Assembly (NCBI GenBank): GCA_001270045.2
Contig: DF970686.1
Location: forward strand, 124,001 to 188,000
Source of the DNA: Bacteroidales bacterium 6E
Lineage (GTDB): Bacteria > Bacteroidota > Bacteroidia > Bacteroidales > Prolixibacteraceae
DNA length: 64,000 nucleotides
Direction of reading: 5' to 3'
A program made the position numbers and the translations under genes. Under the pieces are notes generated by a model that worked only from the letters and a program-made list of their open reading frames with translations, was not told the origin of the DNA and ran no database searches. Below, piece by piece: positions 9,639-19,651 of this stretch; within the stretch, counting starts at the first letter, position 1, and every line of letters begins with the position of its first letter.

Positions 9639-10235
9639 TTAGTTCGAAGCTTGCGCGGTCAGACTAAAATCAAGGGTAAAATCATCATAGATCAGATTGT
9701 CACCCAGGTCTGAGAAGAATCTGCCGGAACGGAAGCGGATATCATATTTGGTCCTGTCAACGGTGATCTTTCCATTGGCTTTCAGCTGGTTGCCATTCAC
9801 TTCAGTATTTGCGGTAAAAGTCACGGGATGAGTGATTCCTTTTATGGTCAGATTCCCCGTAAATTCATATTCATTACCTGAAACCTTTTTGACATTGGTT
9901 ACAACGAACTTTGATGTAGCATGCTTATCAACCGAAAAGAAATCATCCGATTTCAGGTGGCCGACCAGACGAGCATTGATATCCTGGTTGGTGAGGTCTT
10001 CGCAGACAATTGAAGTCATGTCCATTTCAAAATTTCCACCGGTAACCTGTCCGTTTGCGACAGTCAGGTTTCCACTTTTCAGGTTGATGGTACCGTAATG
10101 TTCACCGGTAACCTTCTTTCCGTTCCATTTCACCTTGCTCTGGCTGGTGTTTACATCAAAACTCTGGGCAACAGCAAGGTTAGCTGCACCAAAAAATAAA
10201 ATTACGGATAAAGTGATCGCTGATAATGTTTTCAT
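9639..10235 (-). CDS. YceI-family periplasmic protein
   Basis: Signal peptide of about 22 residues (MKTLSAITL onward, ending AVAQS), then a single YceI lipocalin-like domain. Visible segments are VDTS-like VNTSQSKVKWNGKK near the mature N-terminus, the GHLKSDDFFSVDKHATSKF segment and FTGNLTIKGITHPVTF. YceI proteins bind isoprenoid or amphiphilic ligands in the periplasm and are often induced by stress; the ligand here is unknown. I chose the ATG at 10235 because it starts directly at a classic signal peptide; an ATG at 10247 would add four residues. It neighbours an OsmC-type protein on the same strand, which also fits a stress role, but terminators separate the units. Confidence 0.93.
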   Translation of the reverse strand: MKTLSAITLSVILFFGAANLAVAQSFDVNTSQSKVKWNGKKVTGEHYGTINLKSGNLTVANGQVTGGNFEMDMTSIVCEDLTNQDINARLVGHLKSDDFFSVDKHATSKFVVTNVKKVSGNEYEFTGNLTIKGITHPVTFTANTEVNGNQLKANGKITVDRTKYDIRFRSGRFFSDLGDNLIYDDFTLDFSLTAQASN

Positions 10236-10324
10236 ATTTCCAAACAATTTTTAATTATTACTCTGTTTTAGCAATTAAGACAAAAATGTCTTTAATTTGT
10301 TCATTCATGATGACCTCTTTTTAA

Positions 10325-10359
10325 ACAAAAAAGGGAACAACCTATTGATTGCCCCCCTT
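10325..10359 (-). terminator. Probable terminator of the OsmC gene
   Basis: On the minus strand, AAGGGGGGCAA pairs with TTGTTCCCTT (with G-T pairs and one bulge) across an 8-nt loop and runs into TTTTTT. It begins 22 bp past the OsmC stop. The stem is imperfect, so confidence is moderate. Confidence 0.6.
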
Positions 10360-10381
10360 ATTCATACTCAAATTTGATATA

Positions 10382-10798
10382 TTAATCCACCACACGGATT
10401 TCTGTTTCCAGTTTCAGGGCATCCTTCAATGTTGCACTGATTCCACAATATTTTTCCTGTGACAGTTCCACTGCCCTTTCAAGTTTATCGACCGGAAGGT
10501 CTTTCCCTTTGAACTGGTATACAATTTTCACGGTATGATACTTTTTGGGATGCTCCTCAGTAAGGTCTCCTTCAACAAATACATTAAATGCCAATGGTTC
10601 AACCTTCATTTTCTTCAAGATCATTATAACGTCGACCCCCGTGCATCCGGCAAGCGAAACCAGCAACAGTTTCTTGGGACGAGGTCCGAGGTTATCTCCC
10701 CCTGCCTCAATCGAGGCATCAATGGTGAGCGGATGCCCGTCAAGATCGGTTTCAAACGCCAAATTCTTCTTCCAGGCCAGATCAACTAAATGTTTCAT
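10382..10798 (-). CDS. OsmC-family protein (thiol peroxidase fold)
   Basis: A 138-residue OsmC/Ohr-fold protein. The two conserved cysteines that form the redox pair in this family are visible in SLAGCTGVDV near residue 50 and EKYCGISATLK near residue 118. The central helix LAGCTGVDVIMILKKMK is characteristic. Members reduce organic or fatty-acid hydroperoxides in the cytosol, often with lipoyl or thioredoxin partners. This one looks like the YhfA/OsmC branch rather than Ohr, but substrate preference cannot be read from sequence. It lies next to the YceI protein and opposite a Crp/Fnr regulator, an arrangement compatible with stress control though not proof of it. Confidence 0.92.
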   Translation of the reverse strand: MKHLVDLAWKKNLAFETDLDGHPLTIDASIEAGGDNLGPRPKKLLLVSLAGCTGVDVIMILKKMKVEPLAFNVFVEGDLTEEHPKKYHTVKIVYQFKGKDLPVDKLERAVELSQEKYCGISATLKDALKLETEIRVVD

Positions 10799-10893
10799 AT
10801 TGCTATCATTTACAGTTTTACACTATTTTTGCATGAAGATATAAAATATCTAAATATCTGAATTATTTGCATCAAAGCTACCCCCGATAATTG

Positions 10894-10901
10894 TATCTTT
10901 G
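10894..10901 (+). promoter_or_regulatory. Candidate -7 box upstream of the Crp/Fnr gene
   Basis: TATCTTTG matches TAnnTTTG. A TTTG occurs at 10866-10869, 24 bp upstream, slightly further than the usual 19-21 bp. The coding start at 10944 is 43 bp downstream. Confidence 0.45.
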
Positions 10902-10943
10902 GCGCAATGAGTGAAAACTTAATAAACTGAGAATCTTTTTGTC

Positions 10944-11648
10944 ATGATGAGAGGATCTATGAAACGACCCAGCGAGGAAGAAACTAACCTGAGCAATTTT
11001 CTGCTCTTTAAGAAACTGACAGAAGAAGAATTTAACCGCCTGAATTTTGAAAAATCGTGCGCTTATTACAAAAAGGGTACGATAGTTTACAGGGAAGGAA
11101 GCAGGCTGACCGGTTTTTACTGTGTAACCAAGGGGATTGTAAAAATCTTCAAAACCGGTATGGATGGCAAGGAGCAGATCATCAGGTTTGCGAAAAAAGG
11201 CGAGATAATCGCCTACAGGTCTCTTCTAAGTAAGGAACTGGCTTGTACAACAGCCAAGATCATTGAGGAGGCGGTATTGTGTCATATTCCTTACCAAACC
11301 CTGCTTTACCTGATCCAAAGCAACTGGCAGTTTTCGCATCACATGCTTCAGATCGTTTGCCGCGAATTGAGGGAAGCCAACGATTACATTACCGACATCG
11401 CGCAGAAATCAGTAAGGGAAAGATTGGCTGAAGTCCTGTTGCTCCTGAAGGAAAGTTTCGAACTTGACCACCACAATACCCTGCAGATCTCTCTTACCCG
11501 TGAAGAGCTGGCCAATACTGTCGGTACTGCCACTGAATCTGTCATCAGGCTCCTCTCGGAATTCAAACAAGACAGGTTAATTGAGTTGGACGGACGCAGA
11601 ATCAAGTTTATCAACATCCAGGGCCTGCAGAAGGTGGCAGGAATTTAA
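10944..11648 (+). CDS. Crp/Fnr-family transcriptional regulator
   Basis: An N-terminal cyclic-nucleotide-binding-like beta-barrel (about residues 20-140; KGTIVYREGSRLTGFYCVTK, MDGKEQIIRFAKKGEI), a dimerisation helix, and a C-terminal winged helix near 170-225 with LTREELANTVGTATESVIRL as helix-turn-helix. No N-terminal cysteine cluster of an oxygen-sensing Fnr is present, so the effector is unknown. An alternative ATG at 10965 (MKRPSEEE) is plausible. The methyltransferase gene starts 31 bp downstream on the same strand, so the two may be co-transcribed. Targets are not evident; I did not find an obvious TTGAN6TCAA-like site nearby. Confidence 0.92.
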   Translation: MMRGSMKRPSEEETNLSNFLLFKKLTEEEFNRLNFEKSCAYYKKGTIVYREGSRLTGFYCVTKGIVKIFKTGMDGKEQIIRFAKKGEIIAYRSLLSKELACTTAKIIEEAVLCHIPYQTLLYLIQSNWQFSHHMLQIVCRELREANDYITDIAQKSVRERLAEVLLLLKESFELDHHNTLQISLTREELANTVGTATESVIRLLSEFKQDRLIELDGRRIKFINIQGLQKVAGI

Positions 11649-11678
11649 TGACCATATACCTCTAAATCCGGATCACTG

Positions 11679-12461
11679 ATGCAGGATCGTCACCTGGACA
11701 AGGAAAAATATTTCAGGGAACAAGCCACTACCTCACGGAAGTATGTAATTCCCTATGTCAGCTCCCACATAAGTTTTGGACCAGGAATCCGTGTCCTTGA
11801 AATCGGTTGTGGTGAGGGAGGTAACCTGAAGCCTTTTCTTGAAATGGGATGCCATGTGACTGGTGTCGACCTGTCGGAAGGAAAAATCGAAAATGGCAGG
11901 AAATTCTATCAGGACCATCCCCTGGCCCTGAATCTGGAATTAATCTGTGAGGACATTTACAACCTGGACTTCCCGGATCAACCTTTCGACTTCATTTTCA
12001 TGCGCGATGTAATTGAGCACATCCACGATCAGGAAAAATTCATGGGATTCGTGAAACGGTTCCTGGCATCGGAAGGTTGCTTCTTCCTTGCATTTCCACC
12101 ATGGCATAATCCCTTTGGAGGGCACCAGCAGATTTGCCGAAACCGCTGGCTGGCGCATACACCATGGATCCATCTGCTGCCTGTAACCTTGTATACCCAA
12201 ATTCTCAAGGAGGGAGGCGAACCCCATGCCAGAATAGAAGCACTCATGGAAATCAGGGAAACCGGACTGTCACTGGAACGTTTTGAGAAGATCCTTCGTC
12301 AGGAAAACTACAAGTTGCTGAAAAGGGATTTCTATCTGGTTAATCCAAATTATGAAGTAAAATTCGGAATGAAGCCACGTAAAGTCCTGCCCTTTTTCGA
12401 AAATTTAAAATATCTCCGGAATCTTTATACCACCACCGCATATTATCTGATCAGAAGGTAA
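11679..12461 (+). CDS. Class I SAM-dependent methyltransferase
   Basis: A Rossmann-type methyltransferase of about 260 residues. Motif I is VLEIGCGEGGNLKPFLE near residues 45-61, followed by the acidic end of strand 2 in VTGVDLSEGKI and the motif-IV region FDFIFMRDVIEHI near 105, all typical of the UbiE/Coq5-like Methyltransf_11 group. The C-terminal part (YLRNLYTTTAYYLIRR) is shared by Bacteroidota members often found near surface polysaccharide genes. Substrate is unknown. It lies 31 bp after the Crp/Fnr gene on the same strand. No terminator is seen between it and the broken gene at 12626. Confidence 0.85.
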   Translation: MQDRHLDKEKYFREQATTSRKYVIPYVSSHISFGPGIRVLEIGCGEGGNLKPFLEMGCHVTGVDLSEGKIENGRKFYQDHPLALNLELICEDIYNLDFPDQPFDFIFMRDVIEHIHDQEKFMGFVKRFLASEGCFFLAFPPWHNPFGGHQQICRNRWLAHTPWIHLLPVTLYTQILKEGGEPHARIEALMEIRETGLSLERFEKILRQENYKLLKRDFYLVNPNYEVKFGMKPRKVLPFFENLKYLRNLYTTTAYYLIRR

Positions 12462-12625
12462 ATCCGTCATTTCCTTGTATATGTTGGCGAACAGGTCGCC
12501 ATATGCCAAAAAGCATATCACTCAATTATTCACCTGAAAAAAAAGGATTAATTTCGTTGAATTATATCTGCATTTTTCTGACAATGAAGTTAGCGGATAC
12601 AACACAACCTTAAACTGACTGAATA

Positions 12626-13576
12626 ATGATGCCGCATCGTTTCATTTTCTTCTTGTACCTGTTTTTGACCCTTGTTGGTAAAGGTCAGGAAACAGAATTG
12701 GTTGTCATTGAAAAACCTGATTCTTATCTCGAATATTCTGTAATGAAATCTGATAAAAAGGTGAACCATGGGCCATGGTTAAAGATGGACCTAAGGCTGG
12801 GAAACTTGTTTCTGTCAGAAACCGGATATTATGCAAATGGAAAAAAGAACGGACTTTGGGAAATATATTATCCGCACGTAAACCAATTAAAGAGTCGAGG
12901 TTTCTATTACAATAACCTGAAAGACAGCCTGTGGAATACTTTTTATCCAGAAGAGATTCCCAAAAGACTGGTCAAGCAGATGACCCCGGAAGGAGAGTTT
13001 CTTCAGATCCAGGACGATAACCCGGTATTGATGAGTGCCGGAACCTACCGTAAAGGTAAACAGGTTGGCATATGGGATTTTTACAACCGTGACGGAAGTT
13101 TGTGCCAGCAATATGACTATACCAACAAAAAACTGATTTATACGGAAGAGCATGATGTTAAGCAAAACAAGCCTGTCTTTATTGGAGGGAACGGACTTCG
13201 GAATTTGTTTTTGATTGATGCCTTTAATCTGGAAACGTTCAGCAAGTCAATCAACACATACCGTTATACGGAAGGAGGCAGGTTAAAAGTCCGCTTTAAA
13301 GTTGAAAGTTCGGGCAATATTTCTGAATTCTAGGTACTTGAGAGTAATTTCAAGAGCGAAAAATTCGCAAAGCGGGTATTTGAAACAATAAAGGCTTCTG
13401 AAGGACAATGGTATCCGGCATTTAAGGATGGCAATCCTGTTTCTGACTATGTAATGCTGGTTTTTCGTTACGATGTTGTTTCAAAGTATCGGTCCAACAT
13501 CAATGGAGATTATTATACTCAAACGAGAAACAGTTCATTCCACCTTGAAATTGAAGATGTGGATCCTGTCGAATAA
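12626..13576 (+). pseudogene. Secreted MORN-like/TonB-C-like gene interrupted by one amber codon
   Basis: One reading frame runs 317 codons from ATG 12626 to TAA 13574-13576, broken only by TAG at 13331-13333. The first 235 residues have a short signal peptide and antitoxin/MORN-like repeats (YYANGKKNGLWEIYYP, RKGKQVGIWDFYNRDGSLC). The stop falls inside a sequence like a TonB C-terminal-type domain: LKVRFKVESSGNISEF before the stop and VLESNFKSEKFAKRVFETIK after it, in the same frame. The 80 codons downstream have normal codon use and a proper stop. A single substitution (for example AAG or CAG to TAG) explains it. A sequencing error, recent pseudogenisation or readthrough are all possible. 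TAG is an ordinary stop elsewhere in the window (gltX). Confidence 0.8.
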
Positions 13577-13587
13577 TGTCTTGGTAG

Positions 13588-14481
13588 CTATTGCTTACCG
13601 TACTTCTCCCATCTCCTTAGCTCTCCGTCCATAAAACGGCTGAATTTTGCCGGGGGAGAAATCTGTGATTCCACCGCTTTTCCCGTGACAGGGTGAATGA
13701 AATTTACCTTAACGGCACAAAGAAACATTCCCTTATGTTTCAACATAAATTCAGGATCCCCATAGAGTTTATCACCCAATATCGGGAATCCGGCTTGTGA
13801 AAGGTGGATTCTTAGCTGGTGCGTCCGGCCAGTTTCGGGAATCAGTTTTACCAACGACAATTTTCCACTGACCAGCGAAGGTATGATACGTTGGGTTACA
13901 AAACGTGTGACGGCTTCCTTGCCCTGAACAGGCTCATTAAGAATCCCATTTTGTACCATTTCTCCGATTACGATTGCCTGATACTCTTTTTCCAGTTCAC
14001 GTCTCTCCAGCATATCCCCCAATAATCTTCTGGTAGTTTGGGTTTTTGCCAGGATCACCAAGCCGCTTGTGGCACTGTCGAGCCGATGAATGGCTCTTGC
14101 CATTGGTAACGAATCCTCCATGGAGGAAACCTTGATCTGGCCAAAGGCAGCATTTTCGAGTGTATCGTGCCTGTTCCCACTCACCACTAACCCGGCAGGT
14201 TTATTGATGATTACCAGAAAATCATCTTCATAGACGATCTCAAGTTTCAATGGATAAGGCCTGGAAGGAAGCTCTACCGGTTTACGCCATTCAATCAGGC
14301 TACCTGTTGAAACCAACGTGCCAGTGTTTGCCCGATTTCCGTTGACGTACCACTCCCCTTTCCCGATCGATTTCTTGACGTACGATTTTGTAGATGCCAG
14401 TGCAAATATTCCAGGTACATAATCGCTTAACCGGCTATGGGAAATTCCCTCCGGAACCTGATGGTAAAAGGTTTCTTCCAT
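13588..14481 (-). CDS. RluA-family pseudouridine synthase
   Basis: Converts a uridine in rRNA or tRNA to pseudouridine. The catalytic aspartate motif is HRLDSATSGLVILAKT near residue 132, and GRTHQLRIHLSQAGFPILGD near 220 is the second family signature. The N-terminal 80 residues look like an S4 RNA-binding domain (KSYVKKSIGKGEWYVNG). I prefer the ATG at 14481 (MEETFYHQ); the longer frame from 14520 adds 13 residues with no family character. Length of about 297 fits RluA/RluD-type enzymes. The exact target uridine cannot be assigned. It ends 12 bp from the broken plus-strand gene. Confidence 0.92.
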   Translation of the reverse strand: MEETFYHQVPEGISHSRLSDYVPGIFALASTKSYVKKSIGKGEWYVNGNRANTGTLVSTGSLIEWRKPVELPSRPYPLKLEIVYEDDFLVIINKPAGLVVSGNRHDTLENAAFGQIKVSSMEDSLPMARAIHRLDSATSGLVILAKTQTTRRLLGDMLERRELEKEYQAIVIGEMVQNGILNEPVQGKEAVTRFVTQRIIPSLVSGKLSLVKLIPETGRTHQLRIHLSQAGFPILGDKLYGDPEFMLKHKGMFLCAVKVNFIHPVTGKAVESQISPPAKFSRFMDGELRRWEKYGKQ

Positions 14482-14531
14482 ACAGGCAAAGGTATGTAAA
14501 ACAACAGTCAACCTTCGCAAAGCCGATCAAT

Positions 14532-14566
14532 AAGAAAAACGCACCCAGATAAATATTCCGGATGCG
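14532..14566 (-). terminator. Intrinsic terminator of the M16 protease gene
   Basis: On the minus strand, CGCATCC (14560-14566) pairs with GGGTGCG (14540-14546, one G-T pair) and is followed by TTTTTCTT (14532-14539). It is about 47 bp past the protease stop and before the pseudouridine synthase gene on the same strand. Confidence 0.75.
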
Positions 14567-14612
14567 CTTCTTTCAGATCGATATCTGTTTCCTGGTCAAA
14601 AATATCTCAAGT

Positions 14613-17429
14613 CTACTTCTGTGGAATAAAAACCACATCAACCACATCTGCCCCTTTCAGGAATTCGGCAGTAAATTTACGAATGTCTTCCCTCGTCATT
14701 TTTGCCAAAATTTCTTCATAATTCTCGGGTGCATCAGAATTGTACTGCTTCTGATAGTAATTAATCAGCACACTCATCCAGTAGCCGTTGTTCGGTTTGG
14801 CCTGCTCCCTGTCTTTCAGGATATTTTTAACAACCTTGTCAAAATCCTCCAGCGTTGGACCCTCAGCGGCAATTTTCTCCATTTCACGATATAGAATTGA
14901 TTTCAGGTGGTCTGCCCTTTCGGGATCTGTATCGAAATTCATGACGACACTTTTCTGGCTTAATGGATACCTTTCACTGTAAGCGTTAACACTTACCCCG
15001 TAGGTTCCACCCTCCTTTTCCCTGATTTCCTCGGTATACCTTAGTCTAAGAACTCCTTGCAAGACATCCAGCATCAGATTGGTTGAGGGTGAATACTCGA
15101 GAAGTTTGTTCAGCGCTACAGTCACGTTGGCCTTCTCGGTCTGCAGCGTAATCGGTATCTGTTTCTTTGTTTGGCCTTGCGGGAAACGGATTTTGTCATC
15201 CACCCAGTTTTCTGAACGAGGATCATCGGTGAGGGATCCGATATACCGGGCAGCCAAAGTTCGGGCATTCTCCTCCTCAATATTTCCGACTATGAAGAAG
15301 ATAAAATCACCGGCATCCTTAAACCTGTCACGGTAAACCTCTTCAAGGGATGCCAGGTTGAACTGATCGAACAATGCAGGTGTGACAACCAAGGTGCGCT
15401 CGCTGTAGCCCGACATGATCTTCTGCAACGTATCGCTCATGATTTTCTGGGGATTGTTCGACATATTGGCAACGGCAGCCTGAAGGCGCATCCTCATTGC
15501 CTCATATGCTTCCTCCTCGAAACGGGGATGTTCAAAACTCAGGTAAAGCAACTGTAACAATGTCTCAAAATCACGTGGTGATGAGTTCCCCCTGAAAGTT
15601 TCATATAATGAAGTCAGGGAACTATTTATTCCCACATTCTTACCAGCCAGCATTCGTCTAAGGGCAGTCGCATCGAAATCACCCATCCCGAAACTTCCCA
15701 TAAAGTTGCCCAACATGGCTGCCGAAGGCAGTTTATCTGTATCCAGGACTGAATTTCCACCGGGACTGAATGCCTGGAGAATTACATTATCTTTCTGGAA
15801 ATCTGCATGTTTATAGACGACTTTTGCATTGTTTGAGAGCGTCCATTCCACTGCCTGCAGCTCATCAAGGCGTCGGGTACTGACGACCGAGGCACCCTTC
15901 AGCTCTTCACTGATCAGGGAATTACCCAAATCCTGTTCCTCATAAGGAAGTAAGGTGCTGTTTTCTACTTCCGACATGATGGCAAAGGCTATTTCTTCAT
16001 CCAGGAGCCGAATGTCCTCTTTTTCAGGTCCGGTAACTATGATCACACGGTTATCATTCCTGATCCGGTTTTTAGCCATTTCGGAAACCTCCTCCACTGT
16101 AATCCCCGGAAGGATCTCTTGCAGGTACTCCCATTCAAAATCCACGCTGATTAAAGGCTCTCCCTGTAAATAATGCGCCTGCATCTTTCTGATATGCTGG
16201 TCATTCCGGATCTTATCCTGCTGTTTCCACTGGTTTTCCATCATGCTCAGTATGTTCCTTTTTGCCCTGTCAAGTTCGGGTTCGGTAAATCCGTGAAGTT
16301 TTACCCGCAAAGCTTCGGCGTAGATGGCTTTAAGGGCATCCTCCATCCGGTTAGGATGGGCAGTAGCGTTTATGGCCATGATGTCATATCCCCTGGCAAA
16401 ACCACCAAAACTGATGCTTCCGCTCATAAACGGAGGATTCGCGCGCTGGAGGATTTCATTGATCCTGTCGCTCATCATCCGGTTAAAAAGATTCGCGGCA
16501 TAGGAATCCCTCAGGTATGACAGGTCCTTATTCTCGGGCTTGGTCCCTTCAAACTTGACATAGATGGCTACCGACGAGGAGGTGGCCTCAGGGTCAGCTG
16601 CCTTGGTAAAGAGAGTCTCACCGTGATATGGAATGGTGATGAATTCTCTTTCCGGAGCATTCTCAACAGCCTTAATCCCGGAAAAAAGCTTGATGATTTT
16701 CTGTTCCATCTCATCCACATCAATATCTCCGGCAACCGCAATGGCCTGAAGATCGGTACGGTACCAATCGTGGTAAAAACTTCTGAGGGTAGCGTAATCA
16801 AAATTCTTGATTACATCCAGGTTTCCGATCACATCACGGACTGCATACTTCGAATCTTTGAACAGTACGGGAAAAAACTGACGTTGCATCCTGAACGATG
16901 CATTCCGTCTTGTCCTCCATTCCTCTGAAATCACTCCCCTTTCCAGATCGATTTCCTCATCAGTTAGCAAAAGAAAATCAGACCAGTCGTGTAGTATCAA
17001 CAAACAGGTATCAATCAGTCCGGGTGCTTTTACCGGCACATCGCTCAGGTTATAGACCGTTTCATTCTGGGAGGTATAGGCATTGATATTTCGGCCAAAT
17101 GCCACGCCATGTCGCTCGAGCGAATGGATAATTCCCTTTCCCGGGAAGTTTTTGGTACCGTTGAATGCCATGTGTTCCAGAAAATGGGCCAGACCATCCT
17201 GATTATCGTTTTCCAGGAGTGCTCCAACATTTTGAATGATATAGAAACTGGCCCTTTCTTTAGGTTCTTCACTATGTCGAATGTAATAGGTCAGTCCATT
17301 GGCCAGCTTCCCTGTACGAATGGCAGGATCCATCGGTGGTTGTTGTCCGGAAACAGGAGACACCATCAGGATAAACCCTGTCAGCATCAAACCAAATACA
17401 GCATAAATATTATTCTTTCTTTTCATCAT
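14613..17429 (-). CDS. M16-family zinc protease (pitrilysin-like), exported
   Basis: A 938-residue two-lobe insulinase/pitrilysin-like metallopeptidase. An N-terminal signal peptide (about residues 1-28, ending SPVSGQQ) predicts periplasmic location. The inverted zinc motif HxxEH is in GLAHFLEHMAFNGTKNFPG near residue 80, with the distal glutamate expected in the segment EEIDLERGVISEEWRTR near 155. Four M16 modules are expected across this length: the first half carries the active site and the second (from about 500) is the inactive half. It acts on peptides or unfolded secreted proteins; the physiological substrate is unknown. It is monocistronic, with a terminator at 14532-14566. The ATG at 17426 is an equivalent start. 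Confidence 0.94.
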   Translation of the reverse strand: MMKRKNNIYAVFGLMLTGFILMVSPVSGQQPPMDPAIRTGKLANGLTYYIRHSEEPKERASFYIIQNVGALLENDNQDGLAHFLEHMAFNGTKNFPGKGIIHSLERHGVAFGRNINAYTSQNETVYNLSDVPVKAPGLIDTCLLILHDWSDFLLLTDEEIDLERGVISEEWRTRRNASFRMQRQFFPVLFKDSKYAVRDVIGNLDVIKNFDYATLRSFYHDWYRTDLQAIAVAGDIDVDEMEQKIIKLFSGIKAVENAPEREFITIPYHGETLFTKAADPEATSSSVAIYVKFEGTKPENKDLSYLRDSYAANLFNRMMSDRINEILQRANPPFMSGSISFGGFARGYDIMAINATAHPNRMEDALKAIYAEALRVKLHGFTEPELDRAKRNILSMMENQWKQQDKIRNDQHIRKMQAHYLQGEPLISVDFEWEYLQEILPGITVEEVSEMAKNRIRNDNRVIIVTGPEKEDIRLLDEEIAFAIMSEVENSTLLPYEEQDLGNSLISEELKGASVVSTRRLDELQAVEWTLSNNAKVVYKHADFQKDNVILQAFSPGGNSVLDTDKLPSAAMLGNFMGSFGMGDFDATALRRMLAGKNVGINSSLTSLYETFRGNSSPRDFETLLQLLYLSFEHPRFEEEAYEAMRMRLQAAVANMSNNPQKIMSDTLQKIMSGYSERTLVVTPALFDQFNLASLEEVYRDRFKDAGDFIFFIVGNIEEENARTLAARYIGSLTDDPRSENWVDDKIRFPQGQTKKQIPITLQTEKANVTVALNKLLEYSPSTNLMLDVLQGVLRLRYTEEIREKEGGTYGVSVNAYSERYPLSQKSVVMNFDTDPERADHLKSILYREMEKIAAEGPTLEDFDKVVKNILKDREQAKPNNGYWMSVLINYYQKQYNSDAPENYEEILAKMTREDIRKFTAEFLKGADVVDVVFIPQK

Positions 17430-17642
17430 TACTGGTAAGTTTTAATAAAAGTCAATTAACAAGTCATCAAACGGGCGCAAAAATTACAAAATATAAGGGA
17501 CTCAAACAGGTAAATGACTGGGATAAATCTCTTTGTCAATTTAGCCATGAGAATCCCATGGGTATTTTCAACCGATGGTTTTAAAATGTAAAAAATACTT
17601 TTATATTTACACAAAGAAACTAAATCGATAAAAATATCAACC

Positions 17643-19190
17643 ATGAAAAAGGCTATCTTATTATCGGGATTGTTGATTATCCTGATGTTTCAGGGGATCC
17701 ATGCCCAGAACAAACTGACCATTGATGCCACATCTGAGGGGCAGCCCATCAGCAAATACATTTACGGACATTTTGCGGAGCATCTTGGCCGTTGCATTTA
17801 TGATGGCATTTGGGTAGGGACAGATTCCCCCATACCGAACATCAATGGTTACCGTAAGGATGTTTTCGAGGCTCTCAAGGCATTGGACATACCGGTTCTT
17901 CGCTGGCCAGGCGGATGTTTCGCCGACACTTACCATTGGAAAGACGGAATAGGTCCCAGAAACGAACGACCCAAAATCAAAAACGTTTTCTGGGGAGGTG
18001 TTGTCGAAGATAACAGTTTCGGCACCCACGAGTTCCTCGATCTTTGTGAAATGCTGGGCTGCGACGCTTACATATCGGCAAATGTGGGTAGCGGCACCGT
18101 TCAGGAGATGGTCCAGTGGATCGAATATATGACTTCGTCAGAAGATGTGGAAATGGCCAACCTACGTCGAAAAAACGGAAGGGAGAAGCCTTGGAACGTC
18201 CGTTTTATGGGCATCGGCAATGAAAGCTGGGGTTGCGGTGGCAATATGACACCGGAGTATTACTCCAATCTGCTCAGGCAATATTCAGGCTATGCATGGG
18301 AATATGGCAGGGACCGGCTAACCAGGGTTGGTTGCGGCGCGAACGGAAACGACTATAACTGGACCCGTGTCCTGATGCAAAATGCAGGCAGGCACATGGA
18401 TGCATTATCCGTTCATTACTATACGATCGCAGGGCCAGGCTGGAACAATAAAACAGCCGCTACCGGATTCGGGGAAGATCTATATTTCTCAGGGATAAGG
18501 GCAGGTCTTAGGATGGATGAGCTCATCACCCGCCACAGCAATATCATGAATGAATATGATCCCGCAAAAAAAATCGGACTCTATGTGGATGAATGGGGTA
18601 TCTGGACGGATGTTGAACCTGGCACCAATCCCGGGTTCCTGTTCCAGCAGAACTCAATGAGGGATGCCTTGATTGCTGCCACCACATTCGATATTTTTAA
18701 CCGGCACTCCGACCGGGTCCGTATGGCAAATATTGCACAGACAGTAAACGTACTCCAGGCCATGATCCTGACTGAAGGTGACAAAATGGTAATGACTCCC
18801 ACTTACCATGTTTTTAACATGTATAAGGTACATGGAGATGCCATGTTGATGAAAAGCTCCCTGATCACCGAACCTTACAAATTCGGAGATGACTCGGTTC
18901 CTGCGGTCAGCCAGACCGTCAGCAAGGATGCCAATGGCAAAATTCATCTTTCGCTGAGCAATGTCCACCCAGGGAAAGAGATCAGGCTGGTTGTCGAAAT
19001 GAACGGCGCCGCCTGGAAAAAGGTCAATAAGGGTGAAATTCTTACAGCCCCAAAATACAACAGTGTCAATACTTTCGATAACCCACAACTGGTTAAGCCC
19101 AGTGAATTCAAAGGATACAAGGTGACCGGAACAAATACAATGGAAGTGACCCTTCCTGCACTTTCGGTCGTTACCCTGGAAATTGAATAA
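17643..19190 (+). CDS. Alpha-L-arabinofuranosidase, GH51, exported
   Basis: Releases terminal alpha-L-arabinofuranosyl residues from arabinan or arabinoxylan. A signal peptide (residues 1-21, ending GIHAQ) sends it to the periplasm or beyond. The catalytic (beta/alpha)8 barrel shows the acid/base Glu in [11 protein letters not shown] near residue 191 and the nucleophile in LYVDEWGIW near residue 315. The [15 protein letters not shown] segment near residue 41 and the C-terminal beta-domain are typical GH51. Length 515 is usual. No SusC/D or arabinose metabolism genes are adjacent, so it acts as a stand-alone enzyme here. The start is the ATG directly at the signal peptide. Confidence 0.95.
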   Translation: MKKAILLSGLLIILMFQGIHAQNKLTIDATSEGQPISKYIYGHFAEHLGRCIYDGIWVGTDSPIPNINGYRKDVFEALKALDIPVLRWPGGCFADTYHWKDGIGPRNERPKIKNVFWGGVVEDNSFGTHEFLDLCEMLGCDAYISANVGSGTVQEMVQWIEYMTSSEDVEMANLRRKNGREKPWNVRFMGIGNESWGCGGNMTPEYYSNLLRQYSGYAWEYGRDRLTRVGCGANGNDYNWTRVLMQNAGRHMDALSVHYYTIAGPGWNNKTAATGFGEDLYFSGIRAGLRMDELITRHSNIMNEYDPAKKIGLYVDEWGIWTDVEPGTNPGFLFQQNSMRDALIAATTFDIFNRHSDRVRMANIAQTVNVLQAMILTEGDKMVMTPTYHVFNMYKVHGDAMLMKSSLITEPYKFGDDSVPAVSQTVSKDANGKIHLSLSNVHPGKEIRLVVEMNGAAWKKVNKGEILTAPKYNSVNTFDNPQLVKPSEFKGYKVTGTNTMEVTLPALSVVTLEIE

Positions 19191-19196
19191 TGTAGA

Positions 19197-19526
19197 TTAT
19201 TGAAGAGATTCGTCTTTAAGGGGATTGAAACAGCCTTTGGCTTTCAGTCCCCTTATTGCTTGAAGGTAATTGAAACGCGATGCAGGGACTTTTTCCATAT
19301 TAAAGCTGATATTTAATTCATGACCATTTGAATAGTAATACGAATTCAGGCTTTTGGAATATTCCAACTCAACACCGAATTCACGGAAAAATTCCATATA
19401 ACTGAATAATTGCCTGCGACTGATATTCATCCTTTTGGAAAACTGATCAGGCGACCCGGTTTTATGTGCCTTGATTAAACTGTTCATGGTGATCAGTCTT
19501 TCAATTTGCTCCAATGCTTTCATCAT
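19197..19526 (-). CDS. Small HTH-domain protein, probable DNA-binding regulator
   Basis: A 109-residue protein with no signal peptide. Residues about 20-60 (TGSPDQFSKRMNISRRQLFS) read as a helix-turn-helix of the HTH_11/DeoR-like sort, with a basic, aromatic C-terminal part. Small proteins of this kind are common next to Bacteroidota genes but their targets are unknown to me. It is convergent with the GH51 gene (7 bp between stops). The 0.5-kb gap upstream of it holds an 11-bp-period repeat cluster (19772-19811) and a possible -7 box on its strand at 19652-19659, so autoregulation or control of the gene at 20107 is conceivable. Function beyond DNA binding is not claimed. Confidence 0.65.
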   Translation of the reverse strand: MMKALEQIERLITMNSLIKAHKTGSPDQFSKRMNISRRQLFSYMEFFREFGVELEYSKSLNSYYYSNGHELNISFNMEKVPASRFNYLQAIRGLKAKGCFNPLKDESLQ

Positions 19527-19651
19527 TCTTGGTTTTTTTATAATTCTATCGATTCTGGTTAGACATCACTTTACCGATGTTTCAGACCAGCATAATCATT
19601 ACAAAAAATTGATTTTACCCAGGCCTTAAACACGTACAAAGTCAACAAGAG

